DNA of 64,000 nucleotides, taken from assembly GCF_030160455.1 (NCBI RefSeq), contig NZ_BSOJ01000006.1, positions 186,001-250,000 on the forward strand. The letters run 5' to 3'. Under the pieces are notes generated by a model, which worked only from the letters and a program-made list of their open reading frames with translations, was not told where the DNA came from and did no database searches. The DNA comes from Limnobacter litoralis (GTDB lineage Bacteria > Pseudomonadota > Gammaproteobacteria > Burkholderiales > Burkholderiaceae_B). Both the position numbers and the translations under genes were made by a program. This document shows positions 1-9,691 of this stretch, one piece after another (position 1 is the first letter of the stretch; each line of letters opens with the position of its first letter).

Positions 1-859
1 AGGACTTGCGCCCCGGCGCCAGCGTGGCTGAAGTTTCGTCGATCACTTCGTTTGCCGTTTCAACCAGCAAAGCGCCCTTCTTGATCATGGCGTGGCAGCC
101 TTTGGCATGGGTGCTCTGGATGGACCCTGGTATGGCCATCACGGGCTTTCCGAGTTCACTGGCGACGCGGGCAGTGATCAGTGAACCCGAGCGAAGTGCC
201 GCCTCCACCACCAGCAAGCCGTCAGACAGGGCGGCAATGATCCGGTTGCGTCTCGGGAAGAACGCGGGCTGCGGGGCAGTGCCTGGTGGATATTCCGAAA
301 GCAATAACCCCCCATGTTGAACAATGTCATGGGCCAATGGTTCATGGCACCTGGGGTAAAGCGAGTCGATGGCCCCACCCAGCACGGCGATCGTGGGGCC
401 TTCGCCCTGCAAGGCACCCCGATGCGATGCGCCATCGATCCCCTCCGCGAGACCGCTCACAACGGCCCAGCCAGACAGTGCGAATGCCTTGGCAAAGTCG
501 CGCGCTGTTTGCAAGCCTTGTCTCGACGCGCTTCGACTTACCACCATGCCAATGCTGCGTAAGGCAAGCACACTCAGGTCGCCCATGGCAAACAACAGCA
601 ACGGCGGATCTTTGAGGTTCAGAAGTGAGGCGGGGTACAGCGGGTGGTGAATCGGAATCCAGTTTCGCTGGGGGTCGTTGCCCAGCCAGTGTGTGGCAAG
701 TTGGTGCCATTCAAGCACCTTGTCGCAGGCAGGTGGCAGCAAGGCCTTGCCAGAAGGCGAGGAGCAGGCCAGCCTTTGGGCGGGTTTCAACAGGGGGTTG
801 TAAGCCAGATTGACAGCGTCCAAAAGAGTGGGTTCTGCGTGGTCAGCGTCGTCGATCAT
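1..859 (-). CDS. dprA: DNA-processing protein DprA (Smf), 3' end outside window
   Basis: DprA loads RecA on incoming single-stranded DNA during transformation. I translated this gene by hand from an ATG at 859 down to base 1, where it leaves the window. Visible are the Rossmann-fold landmarks SGLAEGIDGASHRGAL, IAVLGGAIDSLYP, the conserved RRNRIIAALS and SGSLITARVASE, then the AIPG loop. About 286 residues are present; the C-terminal winged-helix region expected after this is missing because the window ends. One oddity is that the motif normally reading VGSR or VGTR is VVSR here. It is divergent from def, with about 100 bases between them. The family call is firm. Confidence 0.9.
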   Translation of the reverse strand, partial: MIDDADHAEPTLLDAVNLAYNPLLKPAQRLACSSPSGKALLPPACDKVLEWHQLATHWLGNDPQRNWIPIHHPLYPASLLNLKDPPLLLFAMGDLSVLALRSIGMVVSRSASRQGLQTARDFAKAFALSGWAVVSGLAEGIDGASHRGALQGEGPTIAVLGGAIDSLYPRCHEPLAHDIVQHGGLLLSEYPPGTAPQPAFFPRRNRIIAALSDGLLVVEAALRSGSLITARVASELGKPVMAIPGSIQSTHAKGCHAMIKKGALLVETANEVIDETSATLAPGRKS

Positions 860-966
860 GTGTTGTCAGAAGTAAACGGGTGTGGGAAGGGGCACTGGCG
901 ATTTGACCCATTCAAGGGTCAGACGAGTTATCCTTAGAGGGTGTCTGTTAAAAAATGAATCAAGTC

Positions 967-1473
967 ATGGCGTTGCTTCCCATTTTGCGCTATCCCGATC
1001 CGCGTCTGAAAAAGGTGGCCTCACCGGTCACCCAGTTTGATGACCAGCTTGCCAAGCTGGCCAAAGACATGGGCGAAACCATGTACGAGGCGGTTGGCGT
1101 TGGTCTGGCGGCCACGCAAGTGGATGTGCACAAACGCGTCATCGTGATGGATGTCTCTGAAAACAAAGACGAGTTGATCGTTTTCGTCAATCCGGAAATC
1201 ATTCAGGCCAGTGAAGAACACAAGGTTTACGAGGAAGGTTGCCTGTCCGTGCCGGGCATCTACGACAAAGTGGATCGCCCCGCCTCAGTGCGAGTGCGTG
1301 CCCAGAACGTCAAAGGCGAGTTTTTTGAACTGGATTGCGACGAATTGATGGCGGTTTGTATTCAGCATGAAATCGACCACCTGAACGGGAAAGTTTTTGT
1401 GGAATACCTCTCGCAGCTCAAGCAAACCCGCATCAAGACCAAGCTCAAAAAGCATGAGCGCGAAGGCGCGTAA
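967..1473 (+). CDS. def: Peptide deformylase
   Basis: Removes the formyl group from the N-terminal methionine of new proteins, in the cytosol. All three signature motifs are present: [17 protein letters not shown] and QHEIDHLNG. They supply the metal ligands (Cys and two His) and the catalytic Glu. Length is about 168 residues, normal for the family. I chose the ATG at 967 because homologues begin [14 protein letters not shown]. An in-frame ATG at 955 would add four residues and has only a distant purine box (936-941). It is the first gene of a plus-strand run and is followed by fmt, the enzyme that adds the formyl group, which is the usual pairing. Confidence 0.96.
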   Translation: MALLPILRYPDPRLKKVASPVTQFDDQLAKLAKDMGETMYEAVGVGLAATQVDVHKRVIVMDVSENKDELIVFVNPEIIQASEEHKVYEEGCLSVPGIYDKVDRPASVRVRAQNVKGEFFELDCDELMAVCIQHEIDHLNGKVFVEYLSQLKQTRIKTKLKKHEREGA

Positions 1474-1497
1474 ACCCCCCGGAATTTGATCCAATTT

Positions 1498-2466
1498 ATG
1501 AGCCGTACCTTGAATTTGGGTTTTGCTGGCACCCCAGAGTTTGCAAAAGTGGCGCTGGAAGCCTTACTGGCGGCCGGCTACCCGGTCAAGCTGGTTTTGA
1601 CGCAGCCCGACCGGCCTGCTGGTCGAGGCATGAAACTGACCGCGTCCCCCGTCAAAGAATCCGCATTGAAGCACCACATCCCTGTGTTGCAACCCGTCAG
1701 CCTGAAAAAGGGCGAGGACGGCGCTGACGCCCTATTGCAAATTCGAACCGCCTGTGGCGGCAAACCGCTGGATTTGCTGATTGTGGCGGCCTATGGGCTG
1801 ATTTTGCCGCAGGCGGTGCTGGACGCACCCCGGCTGGGTTGCCTGAACATTCACGCCAGCTTGCTGCCACGCTGGCGTGGCGCCGCACCCATTCAGCGGG
1901 CCATTGAAGCAGGCGACTCGTCAACCGGTGTCTGCATCATGCAGATGGAAGCGGGGCTGGACACAGGCCCTGTGCGATTGACTCGGGAAATTGCCATTGC
2001 CGACGACGACACCGCCAGCACCCTGCATGACAAACTGGCTGAGTTGGGCGGACGCGCACTGGTCGAGGCGTTGGATGCGCTCGTGATGAGCAAGTTGCCT
2101 TTGAGTCCGCAACCTGAGCACGGGGTCACCTACGCTGAAAAAATCAGCAAAGCGGAAGGCTTGATTGACTGGCAGCAGCCGGCCATGGTGCTTCAGCGCC
2201 GTCTGCGTGCCTTTGATCCGTTTCCGGGTTGTCACACACAGGCCGGTGAAACGGCCGTCAAATGCTTTTCCCCCACGCTGGCGCCTGAGGCTGCACCGTC
2301 GGCTGAAGCCGGAACTGTGCTCGCCATCGATGCCGAAGGTGTGGTTATTCAATGTGGCCAGGGTGCGCTGCGGGTCGGCCAGATGCAGCGGCCGGGTTCA
2401 AGGCGCGGACCGGCGCAGGCCGTGGCGCAGGCGCTTGGGCTGCAGCCTGGTCAACGTCTGGGATAA
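1498..2466 (+). CDS. fmt: Methionyl-tRNA formyltransferase
   Basis: Formylates Met-tRNA(fMet) with 10-formyltetrahydrofolate for translation initiation. The N-terminal catalytic domain starts [15 protein letters not shown]. It carries [10 protein letters not shown] and the folate-site signature [18 protein letters not shown] (Asn and His catalytic). The C-terminal tRNA-binding domain ends [18 protein letters not shown]. It is 322 residues long, the usual size. The ATG at 1498 fits homologues better than an in-frame TTG at 1486. It lies 24 bases after def, so the two are very probably co-transcribed. Confidence 0.96.
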   Translation: MSRTLNLGFAGTPEFAKVALEALLAAGYPVKLVLTQPDRPAGRGMKLTASPVKESALKHHIPVLQPVSLKKGEDGADALLQIRTACGGKPLDLLIVAAYGLILPQAVLDAPRLGCLNIHASLLPRWRGAAPIQRAIEAGDSSTGVCIMQMEAGLDTGPVRLTREIAIADDDTASTLHDKLAELGGRALVEALDALVMSKLPLSPQPEHGVTYAEKISKAEGLIDWQQPAMVLQRRLRAFDPFPGCHTQAGETAVKCFSPTLAPEAAPSAEAGTVLAIDAEGVVIQCGQGALRVGQMQRPGSRRGPAQAVAQALGLQPGQRLG

Positions 2467-2480
2467 TCAGGAGAAAGAAC

Positions 2481-3338
2481 ATGTTCAACTGGTTTAAAAC
2501 GCTGGTACTGATGGCGGCCATTGCGGCCCTGTTTGTGGTGATAGGCGGTATGTTGGGTGGGCGCTCCGGCATGATGCTGGCGCTCGTGTTTGCCGTCGTC
2601 ATGAATTTTGGCGCGTACTGGTTTTCCGACCAGATGGTTCTGCGCATGTACAACGCCCGGCAGGTGGATGCGCAGTCTGCCCCCGAGTTTTATCGAATGA
2701 TTGGCGAGCTGGCTTCCAATGCTGGGCTTCCCATGCCCAGGGTGTATCTGATTGATGAAAATTCGCCCAACGCGTTTGCCACTGGGCGCAACCCTGAGCA
2801 CGCCGCGGTGGCTGCCACCACAGGCATCTTGCGGTTGCTGTCTGCGCGTGAGCTTCGGGGTGTGATGGCCCATGAACTGGCGCATGTGCAGCACAGGGAC
2901 ATTCTGATTTCCACCGTGTCCGCCACCATGGCAGGTGCCATCTCGGCCTTGGCCAACTTTGCGCTGTTTTTCGGTGGTCGCGATTCGGAAGGGCGCCCCG
3001 CAAACCCACTGGCGGGCATCGCCGTGGCCATACTTGCGCCCTTGGCGGCCTCGCTCATTCAGATGGCCATTTCCCGCGCGCGGGAATTTGAGGCTGACCG
3101 TGGCGGTGCGCTAATCAGCAAAGACCCCGCATCCCTGGCCAGCGCCCTTGAAAAAATTGAACGATATGCCGCAGGCATCCCTTTTCACACCACAGAGGCT
3201 CATCCCGAGACTGCACAGATGATGATCTTGAATCCCTTGTCAGGTCGGGGGCTGGCCAGCCTGTTTTCGACCCATCCGCCCACGCAGGAACGGGTGGCTC
3301 GCCTGCGGGAAATGGCACGTTCGGGCCAATCGTTTTGA
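2481..3338 (+). CDS. htpX: Membrane metalloprotease HtpX
   Basis: Zinc protease of the inner membrane that helps degrade misfolded membrane proteins (M48 family). Two N-terminal membrane segments (about residues 4-50) precede the zinc site [13 protein letters not shown]. Two more hydrophobic segments follow, then the third zinc ligand in EFEADRGGA. It has 285 residues, the normal length. The ATG at 2481 has a good AGGAG site at 2469-2473. A longer in-frame reading that begins inside fmt is not credible. Its last bases overlap the start of rsmB. Confidence 0.95.
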   Translation: MFNWFKTLVLMAAIAALFVVIGGMLGGRSGMMLALVFAVVMNFGAYWFSDQMVLRMYNARQVDAQSAPEFYRMIGELASNAGLPMPRVYLIDENSPNAFATGRNPEHAAVAATTGILRLLSARELRGVMAHELAHVQHRDILISTVSATMAGAISALANFALFFGGRDSEGRPANPLAGIAVAILAPLAASLIQMAISRAREFEADRGGALISKDPASLASALEKIERYAAGIPFHTTEAHPETAQMMILNPLSGRGLASLFSTHPPTQERVARLREMARSGQSF

Positions 3339-4684
3339 GCGCCCCCCTCAAGCAAACAGACTTGGCGTACGCCCTGCTACACGCCGCGAAGGTGGTGGGT
3401 CTGGTCATGGACCAAGGCATGTCGCTGGACCGGGCAATTGCGTCGGTCAGCAGTAAAGACCGAGCCGCCCAAGCCCAGGGTGCAGTGCAGGACTTGGCTT
3501 ATTTCGGCCTGCGCTGGTATGGGCGAGGTGCGGTGCTGACCCGGTTTCTGACCAACAAGCCACGCCTGAACCCCGCTTCCCTGAATGATTTGATGGCGCT
3601 GTGCCTGGCTTTGCTTTGGGACGACGAACATCCCAAATACAGCGCCCACACTGTGGTGGATCAGGCGGTTTGTGCTGCTCAGGCCAATCCGGACTGGGTC
3701 AAGGCAAAGGGCCTGGTCAATGCCTGCTTGAGAAGCTTTTTGCGCGACAAGGCCAACTGGAAGACCCGTGCCGAAAAGGATGTGGTTGCCGCCACCGGGT
3801 TTCCGCAATGGTGGGTCAAAAAGGTCAAGGCACAACATCCTGCACACTGGCAACAACTTTTGGAGCAAGCCAACACGCATCCACCCATGACCCTGAGGGT
3901 CAACCAAAGGGTTTGCTCGGCTGCTGAATACGCCGAACGTCTTGCGGCCGCCGGATTGGCTGCCACCGTGCTTGGCAAGTCGACCGTGTTGCTGGCCAAG
4001 CCGGTGCCGGTGCATGAATTGCCAGGGTTCGAGCAAGGTCACGTGTCGGTTCAAGACTTGGCCGCCCAAATGGCCGCACCCCTGATGGATTTGAAAGACG
4101 GCATGCGCGTGCTGGACGCCTGCGCCGCCCCGGGAGGCAAGACAGGCCACATGCTTGAGTTGGCCGATGTCGATGTTCTTGCACTGGATTCCAGTCAGCC
4201 AAGACTTCAGCGGGTGGAGGAAAACATCGCCCGACTTGCCCGGGGGCTGGGATTTATTCCCCGGGTGGTGTGCAAGGCCGCTGCGGCCGAAAATCTGGAC
4301 CAATGGTGGGGCGGCAAACCCTTTGACGCCATTTTGCTCGATCTGCCCTGCTCAGGATCGGGTGTGGTTCGACGCCACCCGGACATTCGATGGCTAAGGC
4401 GTGAATCCGATGTTGCGCAGTTGTCGCAGATTCAACACAAAATACTCGATACGCTTTGGTCTACCTTGGCCGTGAACGGTACACTTTTGTTGGTTACTTG
4501 TTCGGTTTTTTCGGAAGAGGGTCCTGATTTGGCCAAGGCATTTTTAGACAGACACCCGGATGCGCAAGCGCTTGCAGCGCCTGGCGTGGTGTTGCCTCAG
4601 CCAGATCCATCCCTGGATCAGCCCTACCAGACGTCACCAGACGGATTTTTTTACGCGAAGTTCATCAAAAAACAATCCATTTGA
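3335..4684 (+). CDS. rsmB: 16S rRNA m5C967 methyltransferase RsmB (Sun/Fmu)
   Basis: Methylates C967 of 16S rRNA with AdoMet. The N-terminal NusB-like RNA-binding domain covers about residues 8-140. The catalytic Rossmann domain carries the AdoMet loop [16 protein letters not shown], motif [22 protein letters not shown] and motif [15 protein letters not shown], which holds the nucleophilic Cys. The length, 449 residues, is normal. The start is a TTG whose last two bases are part of the htpX stop (TTGA), pointing to translational coupling. The next in-frame Met would cut into the NusB domain, so I accept TTG. Confidence 0.94.
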   Translation: MSAPLKQTDLAYALLHAAKVVGLVMDQGMSLDRAIASVSSKDRAAQAQGAVQDLAYFGLRWYGRGAVLTRFLTNKPRLNPASLNDLMALCLALLWDDEHPKYSAHTVVDQAVCAAQANPDWVKAKGLVNACLRSFLRDKANWKTRAEKDVVAATGFPQWWVKKVKAQHPAHWQQLLEQANTHPPMTLRVNQRVCSAAEYAERLAAAGLAATVLGKSTVLLAKPVPVHELPGFEQGHVSVQDLAAQMAAPLMDLKDGMRVLDACAAPGGKTGHMLELADVDVLALDSSQPRLQRVEENIARLARGLGFIPRVVCKAAAAENLDQWWGGKPFDAILLDLPCSGSGVVRRHPDIRWLRRESDVAQLSQIQHKILDTLWSTLAVNGTLLLVTCSVFSEEGPDLAKAFLDRHPDAQALAAPGVVLPQPDPSLDQPYQTSPDGFFYAKFIKKQSI

Positions 4685-4699
4685 GGCGGTTCGGTCGAG

Positions 4700-5308
4700 A
4701 TGCATTCCAGTAGCTCCAGATGGTGGCAGGCAGTAACACAGGCGATCTTGTGCTGCTTGTTGCTATGGACCTCGACACTTGCATTGGCTCAGCAGTCCTC
4801 AGCCCAGGTACGGGCTGTCAAACTGGAACCTGCGAAACCGCCCCTGCCCAAAGGCTGGACCTTGTCTGCCGAATTCGGGCTTGGCTTGGGTGACAAATTG
4901 CGAGAGGCCGTTGAACGCGGTCTGCCCTTGCAGTTCGCGGTCGACTTCAAATTGCTCAAACCCCGCTGGTACTGGTCTGATGAAGAAGTGGTCTCCGCGA
5001 GTTACCCGTTTAATCTGAGTTACCATGCGCTGACAAGAACATACAGGCTGGTGACGCCTTCCCAAACGTTGACATTCAACCGGCTTGAAGACGCGGTGGA
5101 AGCGATGTCCAAGGTCTCTCAGTGGCCTGTCATACAAAAAGATGCAATCTCGGTGGGTGAAAAGTACAATGCAAAAGTACGTTTCAGACTGGTGCTCACA
5201 GAGATGCCAAAACCCTTTCAAATCAGTGCCTTGGTAAATACTGAATGGGATCTCAGCACGGAGTGGCTGGAATTCGAATTTACCCCGCACAGTGAGATCC
5301 TTCGTTGA
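4700..5308 (+). CDS. DUF4390 protein, exported
   Basis: A 202-residue protein of unknown function. An N-terminal hydrophobic stretch (about residues 10-30, ending LALAQQ) looks like a cleavable signal peptide, so it is probably periplasmic. The rest is a compact beta-rich domain with FNLSYHALTRTYRL and a conserved TEWLEFEF near the end, matching my memory of DUF4390. Betaproteobacteria regularly encode this family between rsmB and the NtrY-like kinase, as here. Its stop overlaps the TTG start of that kinase, so the two are probably translated together. A link to membrane sensing by the kinase is only inference. Confidence 0.8.
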   Translation: MHSSSSRWWQAVTQAILCCLLLWTSTLALAQQSSAQVRAVKLEPAKPPLPKGWTLSAEFGLGLGDKLREAVERGLPLQFAVDFKLLKPRWYWSDEEVVSASYPFNLSYHALTRTYRLVTPSQTLTFNRLEDAVEAMSKVSQWPVIQKDAISVGEKYNAKVRFRLVLTEMPKPFQISALVNTEWDLSTEWLEFEFTPHSEILR

Positions 5309-7578
5309 ATCCATGGCTCGAGAACACCCGTTGGATACGCTACAGCCTTTCGCTGTTGGCTGGACTGGGCGGCGTGTTTCTGTTTTTGCTGGCCTCTGCC
5401 TCTTCCAACACCGACTTCTTTGAAAGCAATTACCCGCTTCTGATCACGCTCAACGGCATTATTGCCTTGGGTTTGTTCTCCATTGTGCTGCTCTTGGTGG
5501 TGCGAATGGTCAAGCGTTATCGTGCCGGGGTGTTTGGTTCCCGGCTGATGCTCAGAATGTCGCTGTCGTTCGCGTTGATGGGCCTGATTCCCGGCGTCAT
5601 TCTGTACGTGGTGTCTGTTCAGTTTCTGGCCAAAAGTATCGACAGCTGGTTTGATGTTCGGGTCGATGGGGCGCTGGAGTCCGGTTTGAATCTCGGCCAG
5701 TCGGCGCTGGACAGCCTGATTGGCGACCTCAGCCAGAAGGCCCAGTCCATTTCGCTGGAACTTTCCAAGTCCACCTCCAGCCAGCAAGTGCTGGAGCTTT
5801 CCCGCCTACGCGAAGCTGCGAACGTTCAAGAGCTCACCCTGCTGTCAGAAACAGGTCAGGTGTTGGGCAATGCGGGCGGCCAGCTGGACACGCTGATTCC
5901 GAGTCTGCCGACCCAGTCCATGCTTCGCCAGTCCCTGTTGACTCGTCCGTTTCAGCAAATCGAGCCCGACCCGGAAGACCCCAAAAATCTGCTGCGTATG
6001 CGCGTGGTAGTGCCCGTGACGCCCGCGCTGGCCAGTTTTGAGCAGGGCCAACGCTATGTCCAGATTCTTCAGCCGGTTCCGTCTGGACTTTCCCAGCGGG
6101 CCAACGCCGTTCAAAGCGTGTATCGGGATTACCAAGAGTTGTCGCTGTCCCGTTCCGGCCTTCGAAAGATCTACGGCATCACACTCACGCTCGCATTGCT
6201 GCTGACTGTGTTTGTCTCGGTTGCGGCCGGTTTCTGGCTGTCCTCCAGACTTTCGGCGCCTTTGCTTTGGCTGGCTGAAGGCACCAAGGCGCTGGCCAGT
6301 GGAGACTTTAAAACCATGCAGCCAGTCAATGCCGACGATGAGTTGCGCGAGCTGACCGACTCGTTCAACATCATGACGCAACAGTTGTCGGAAGCGCAGC
6401 GCCGCCTTCAAGCCAACCAGGCCCAACTCGCACAAAACCACGATTTCTTGAAAAGCCTGTTGGCCAACCTCTCGGCCGGGGTGCTGGTTTTTGATCACAA
6501 ATTGCGTTTGAAAATGTACAACGCAGGGGCACTGCGAATTTTTGATCGCACATTGGCGGACAAAACCAATCAAACCCTGGACGATGTGGAAGGTTTGGCC
6601 GGCTTTGCCATGGCCATACGCGCCAGTGTGGCCGATGCAGAAGGCGCTGAAACCAGCGATGGCACCTGGCAAAAGCAGCTTGAAATTCCGAGGGCTTACG
6701 ATTCACAAACCTCGAAATCGATTTTGGTTCGAGGTTCCAAGTTGCCCGGTGAAAAAGCGGGTTACGTCATGGTGTGCGACGACATCACCGCGCTGATCTC
6801 GGCTCAACGCACGGTGGCCTGGGGGGAAGTGGCCCGTCGTCTCGCGCATGAGATCAAAAACCCACTGACGCCGATCCAGTTGTCTGCCGAGCGTTTGCAG
6901 ATGAAGCTTGAGCCCAAGCTGGACGAGCCGGACCTCGGCATCCTGAATCGATCGACCAAGACGATTGTCAATCAAGTGGAAGCCTTGAAGCGCATGGTCA
7001 ACGACTTCAGGGATTACGCACGCCTGCCACCAGCCGACCTCAAGACCCTCGACCTGAATGACGTCGTCGAAGACGTTTTGGCGCTTTACGGTGTGCATGT
7101 GGATGTGCAAGACAGCACCGACAGCCGCTTCTTGCCAAAATTGTCAGAAAATTTGCCCCCAGTTGCGGGAGATTCGTCGCAATTGCGTCAAGTGATCCAT
7201 AATTTGTTGCAAAATGCATTGGATGCCTGTGCTGACAACCCGCAACCCTTGGTTGAAGTTCGGACGGAGGCATTGATGTCTCCTGAGGCTGAACAGACCA
7301 AGCCGCTTGGGGTCAAACTGGTCATTGGCGACAATGGCGCCGGCTTTTCTCCGGATTTGCTGGCCAAAGCTTTTGAGCCCTATGTGACCACCAAAACCAA
7401 GGGTACCGGACTGGGTTTGGCGATTGTCCGTAAAATAGTGGACGAACACAAAGCGCGCATTTCATTGCGCAACCGGACCGATGGCGAGGGCGACGTCACG
7501 GGGGCCGTGGTAGAAATCACGTTCCCGGTCACGTCAGAGACGGCTGAAGGCGAAACAGACCAGATACGAGCTGCATAA
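5305..7578 (+). CDS. ntrY: NtrY-like membrane sensor histidine kinase
   Basis: A 757-residue kinase. Three membrane segments lie in residues 10-105. A periplasmic sensor region (about 110-290), a fourth membrane helix, a HAMP linker (VNADDELRELTDSFN) and a PAS-like domain (about 385-480) follow. The H-box reads ARRLAHEIKNPLTPIQLSAE. The ATPase domain has the N-box VIHNLLQNALDA, DNGAGFS and KGTGLGLAIVRKI. The TTG start at 5305 overlaps the upstream stop (TTGA). The response regulator follows 20 bases downstream. By homology it belongs to the NtrY/NtrX branch, linked in other bacteria to nitrogen or redox/envelope signals; the signal here is unknown. Confidence 0.88.
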   Translation: MNPWLENTRWIRYSLSLLAGLGGVFLFLLASASSNTDFFESNYPLLITLNGIIALGLFSIVLLLVVRMVKRYRAGVFGSRLMLRMSLSFALMGLIPGVILYVVSVQFLAKSIDSWFDVRVDGALESGLNLGQSALDSLIGDLSQKAQSISLELSKSTSSQQVLELSRLREAANVQELTLLSETGQVLGNAGGQLDTLIPSLPTQSMLRQSLLTRPFQQIEPDPEDPKNLLRMRVVVPVTPALASFEQGQRYVQILQPVPSGLSQRANAVQSVYRDYQELSLSRSGLRKIYGITLTLALLLTVFVSVAAGFWLSSRLSAPLLWLAEGTKALASGDFKTMQPVNADDELRELTDSFNIMTQQLSEAQRRLQANQAQLAQNHDFLKSLLANLSAGVLVFDHKLRLKMYNAGALRIFDRTLADKTNQTLDDVEGLAGFAMAIRASVADAEGAETSDGTWQKQLEIPRAYDSQTSKSILVRGSKLPGEKAGYVMVCDDITALISAQRTVAWGEVARRLAHEIKNPLTPIQLSAERLQMKLEPKLDEPDLGILNRSTKTIVNQVEALKRMVNDFRDYARLPPADLKTLDLNDVVEDVLALYGVHVDVQDSTDSRFLPKLSENLPPVAGDSSQLRQVIHNLLQNALDACADNPQPLVEVRTEALMSPEAEQTKPLGVKLVIGDNGAGFSPDLLAKAFEPYVTTKTKGTGLGLAIVRKIVDEHKARISLRNRTDGEGDVTGAVVEITFPVTSETAEGETDQIRAA

Positions 7579-7598
7579 CGAAAAGGGATACTGCAAAG

Positions 7599-8303
7599 AT
7601 GGCAACGATTCTCGTTGTGGATGATGAAATCGGGATCAGGGAACTGCTCTCCGAAATCCTGGGTGATGAAGGACACGCTGTGTTGTTGGCTGAAAACGCC
7701 GGCCAGGCGCGTGCCCTGAGAGAACAGGAACAACCCGACCTGGTATTGCTCGACATCTGGATGCCCGACACAGACGGGGTTACCCTCCTGAAAGAATGGA
7801 GTGTTAAAGGTTTGCTGACGATGCCGGTGATCATGATGTCTGGCCACGCCACCATTGACACTGCGGTTGAAGCCACGCGAATTGGCGCGCTTGATTTTCT
7901 TGAAAAACCGATCTCTTTGCAGAAGCTGCTGGGCGCCGTCGAAAAAGGCCTTGCACGGGGCAAGATGGTTCAGTCAGCACGTGCGTTGATGCAGGCACAG
8001 CCCAAAAGCAATGGCAACCCGCCATCCTCTGAGCAAAATCCCGGTGAAACGTCGGTCATTGAAGTGGATGAAAGTCCTTCTGGGCGTGCCCTGCTAGAGC
8101 TGTCAAAACTCAAACTGGACGAGCCATTGCGCGACGCGCGCGATGCCTTTGAGCGCATTTATTTTGAATACCATTTGCGTCTCGAAAACGGCAGCATGAC
8201 CCGCCTAGCCGAGCGCACAGGCATTGAACGCACGCACCTTTACCGTAAACTCAAACAGCTTGGCGTTGACGTCGGGCGCTCGAGCCGACGCTCCAGCTCA
8301 TGA
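7599..8303 (+). CDS. NtrX-like response regulator without an AAA+ domain
   Basis: Cytosolic partner of the kinase just upstream. The receiver domain has the acidic pocket VVDDE, the phospho-acceptor Asp in LVLLDIWMPDTDG, MMSGHAT and the Lys in FLEKPIS. After a low-complexity linker (about 125-155) comes a Fis-type helix-turn-helix (MTRLAERTGIERTHLYRKLK). Classical NtrX has a sigma-54-interacting AAA+ domain between these parts. At 234 residues this protein lacks it, so it cannot activate sigma-54 in the classical way. The short form is, as far as I recall, common in Burkholderiales. The stop overlaps the trkA start. Confidence 0.87.
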   Translation: MATILVVDDEIGIRELLSEILGDEGHAVLLAENAGQARALREQEQPDLVLLDIWMPDTDGVTLLKEWSVKGLLTMPVIMMSGHATIDTAVEATRIGALDFLEKPISLQKLLGAVEKGLARGKMVQSARALMQAQPKSNGNPPSSEQNPGETSVIEVDESPSGRALLELSKLKLDEPLRDARDAFERIYFEYHLRLENGSMTRLAERTGIERTHLYRKLKQLGVDVGRSSRRSSS

Positions 8304-9676
8304 AAATCATCATTGTTGGCGCAGGGCGGGTCGGTGCAAGTCTGGCCGAAAGCCTTGTGTCCGAGCACAATGACATCACTCTGATTGACCCCGACCCCAC
8401 GGTGCTTGCCGACTTGCAGGACCGATACGATTTGCGCACGGTGCAAGGCAATGGCATCTTGCCCCGCGTGTTGAAAGACGCGGGTGCAGAAGACGCAGAC
8501 ATGTTGGTGGCCGTGACCCGCAGTGATGAAACCAACCTGGTGGCCTGTCGAATTGCGGCCAGCATGTTCAATGTGCCCCGCCGAATCGCCAGAGTGCGTT
8601 CGCCTGAGCTGGCTGGACAGGCCGAATTGCATGGCGATGCCGGTTTCAATGTTGATCATGTCATTTGTCCCGAGCAAAGTGTGACTGAACATCTGGAACG
8701 GCTCATCGAATTTCCAGAGGCACTGCAGGTGTTGCAATTCGCCGCCGGGCGGGTCACCCTGGTCTCTGTCAAGGCGTTCGCGGGTGGGCGCATGGTGTCC
8801 TGCCCGATTGAAGATTTCAAAAAGCATCTGCCTGACATCGATTTGCGAGTGGTGGCACTGTTTCGCGAAAACCAGCCTGTGGCGGTGGATGGCTACACCT
8901 TGATTCAGCCTGGTGATGAAGTCTTTTGTATGGCTGCCACGCGCCACATTCGCACAGTCATGGCGGAATTGCGTCGTCTGTACAAACCAGTCTCGAAAGT
9001 CATGATTGCAGGGGGTGGCAACATTGGTTTGCGCCTGGCCCGTGCCCTTGAGCGTGACTATCAGGTCAAGCTCATTGAGTCGGATCGCCGTCGCTGCGAT
9101 GAACTGGCCAATCAACTGGATTCGCGCACCTTGGTGTTGCATGGCGATGCCACCGATGAGGATTTGCTGGCCGATGAATACGTGCAGGAAGTGGACACCT
9201 TTGTTGCCCTGACCAGCGACGACGAGAACAACATCATGTCTTCGCTATTGGCCAAGCGCATGGGCGCGCGACGGGTGGTCTCGTTGATTCAGCGCAAGGT
9301 GTATGCGGAGCTGGTGCAGGGCGGCCAAATTGATGTGGCCATCGCACCTTCGAATGCAACGCTGAGTGAGTTGCTCAGGCACATTCGTCGGGGTGATGTG
9401 GTTGCGGTTTATCGCCTGCGGCGAGGCATCGCCGAGGCCATTGAAATTGTGGTTCACGGTGATCGCAAATCGTCGAAAGTGGTGGGCCGAACCGTGGAGG
9501 AAATCGGCATGCCCAAGGGCACTGTCATCGGTGGTTTGGTGCGGGGTGACGAGGTCATCATGGCGCATCACGATTCTCGAATTGAGCCCGAAGACCATGT
9601 GATTATTTTTGTGGAAAACCGAAAACTGGTGCCCAGTGTTGAAAAGCTGTTCCAGGTCGAAGTGGGATTTATCTAG
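8300..9676 (+). CDS. trkA: Trk potassium uptake regulator TrkA
   Basis: Peripheral membrane NAD-binding gate of the Trk potassium channel. It holds two tandem RCK units. The first begins KIIIVGAGRVGASLAESL; the second, near residue 233, begins VMIAGGGNIGLRLARALE. Each is followed by a TrkA_C-type domain. Total length of 458 residues matches the two-unit TrkA of proteobacteria. It starts with ATG inside the end of the regulator gene (ATGA overlap) and is followed 15 bases later by trkH, its membrane partner. Confidence 0.95.
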   Translation: MKIIIVGAGRVGASLAESLVSEHNDITLIDPDPTVLADLQDRYDLRTVQGNGILPRVLKDAGAEDADMLVAVTRSDETNLVACRIAASMFNVPRRIARVRSPELAGQAELHGDAGFNVDHVICPEQSVTEHLERLIEFPEALQVLQFAAGRVTLVSVKAFAGGRMVSCPIEDFKKHLPDIDLRVVALFRENQPVAVDGYTLIQPGDEVFCMAATRHIRTVMAELRRLYKPVSKVMIAGGGNIGLRLARALERDYQVKLIESDRRRCDELANQLDSRTLVLHGDATDEDLLADEYVQEVDTFVALTSDDENNIMSSLLAKRMGARRVVSLIQRKVYAELVQGGQIDVAIAPSNATLSELLRHIRRGDVVAVYRLRRGIAEAIEIVVHGDRKSSKVVGRTVEEIGMPKGTVIGGLVRGDEVIMAHHDSRIEPEDHVIIFVENRKLVPSVEKLFQVEVGFI

Positions 9677-9691
9677 GGGTATTGGGCTGAT

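Noticed and set aside
3377-4303. A 308-codon minus-strand frame inside rsmB
   Set aside because: Antisense shadow of rsmB, whose catalytic motifs are all in the plus frame.
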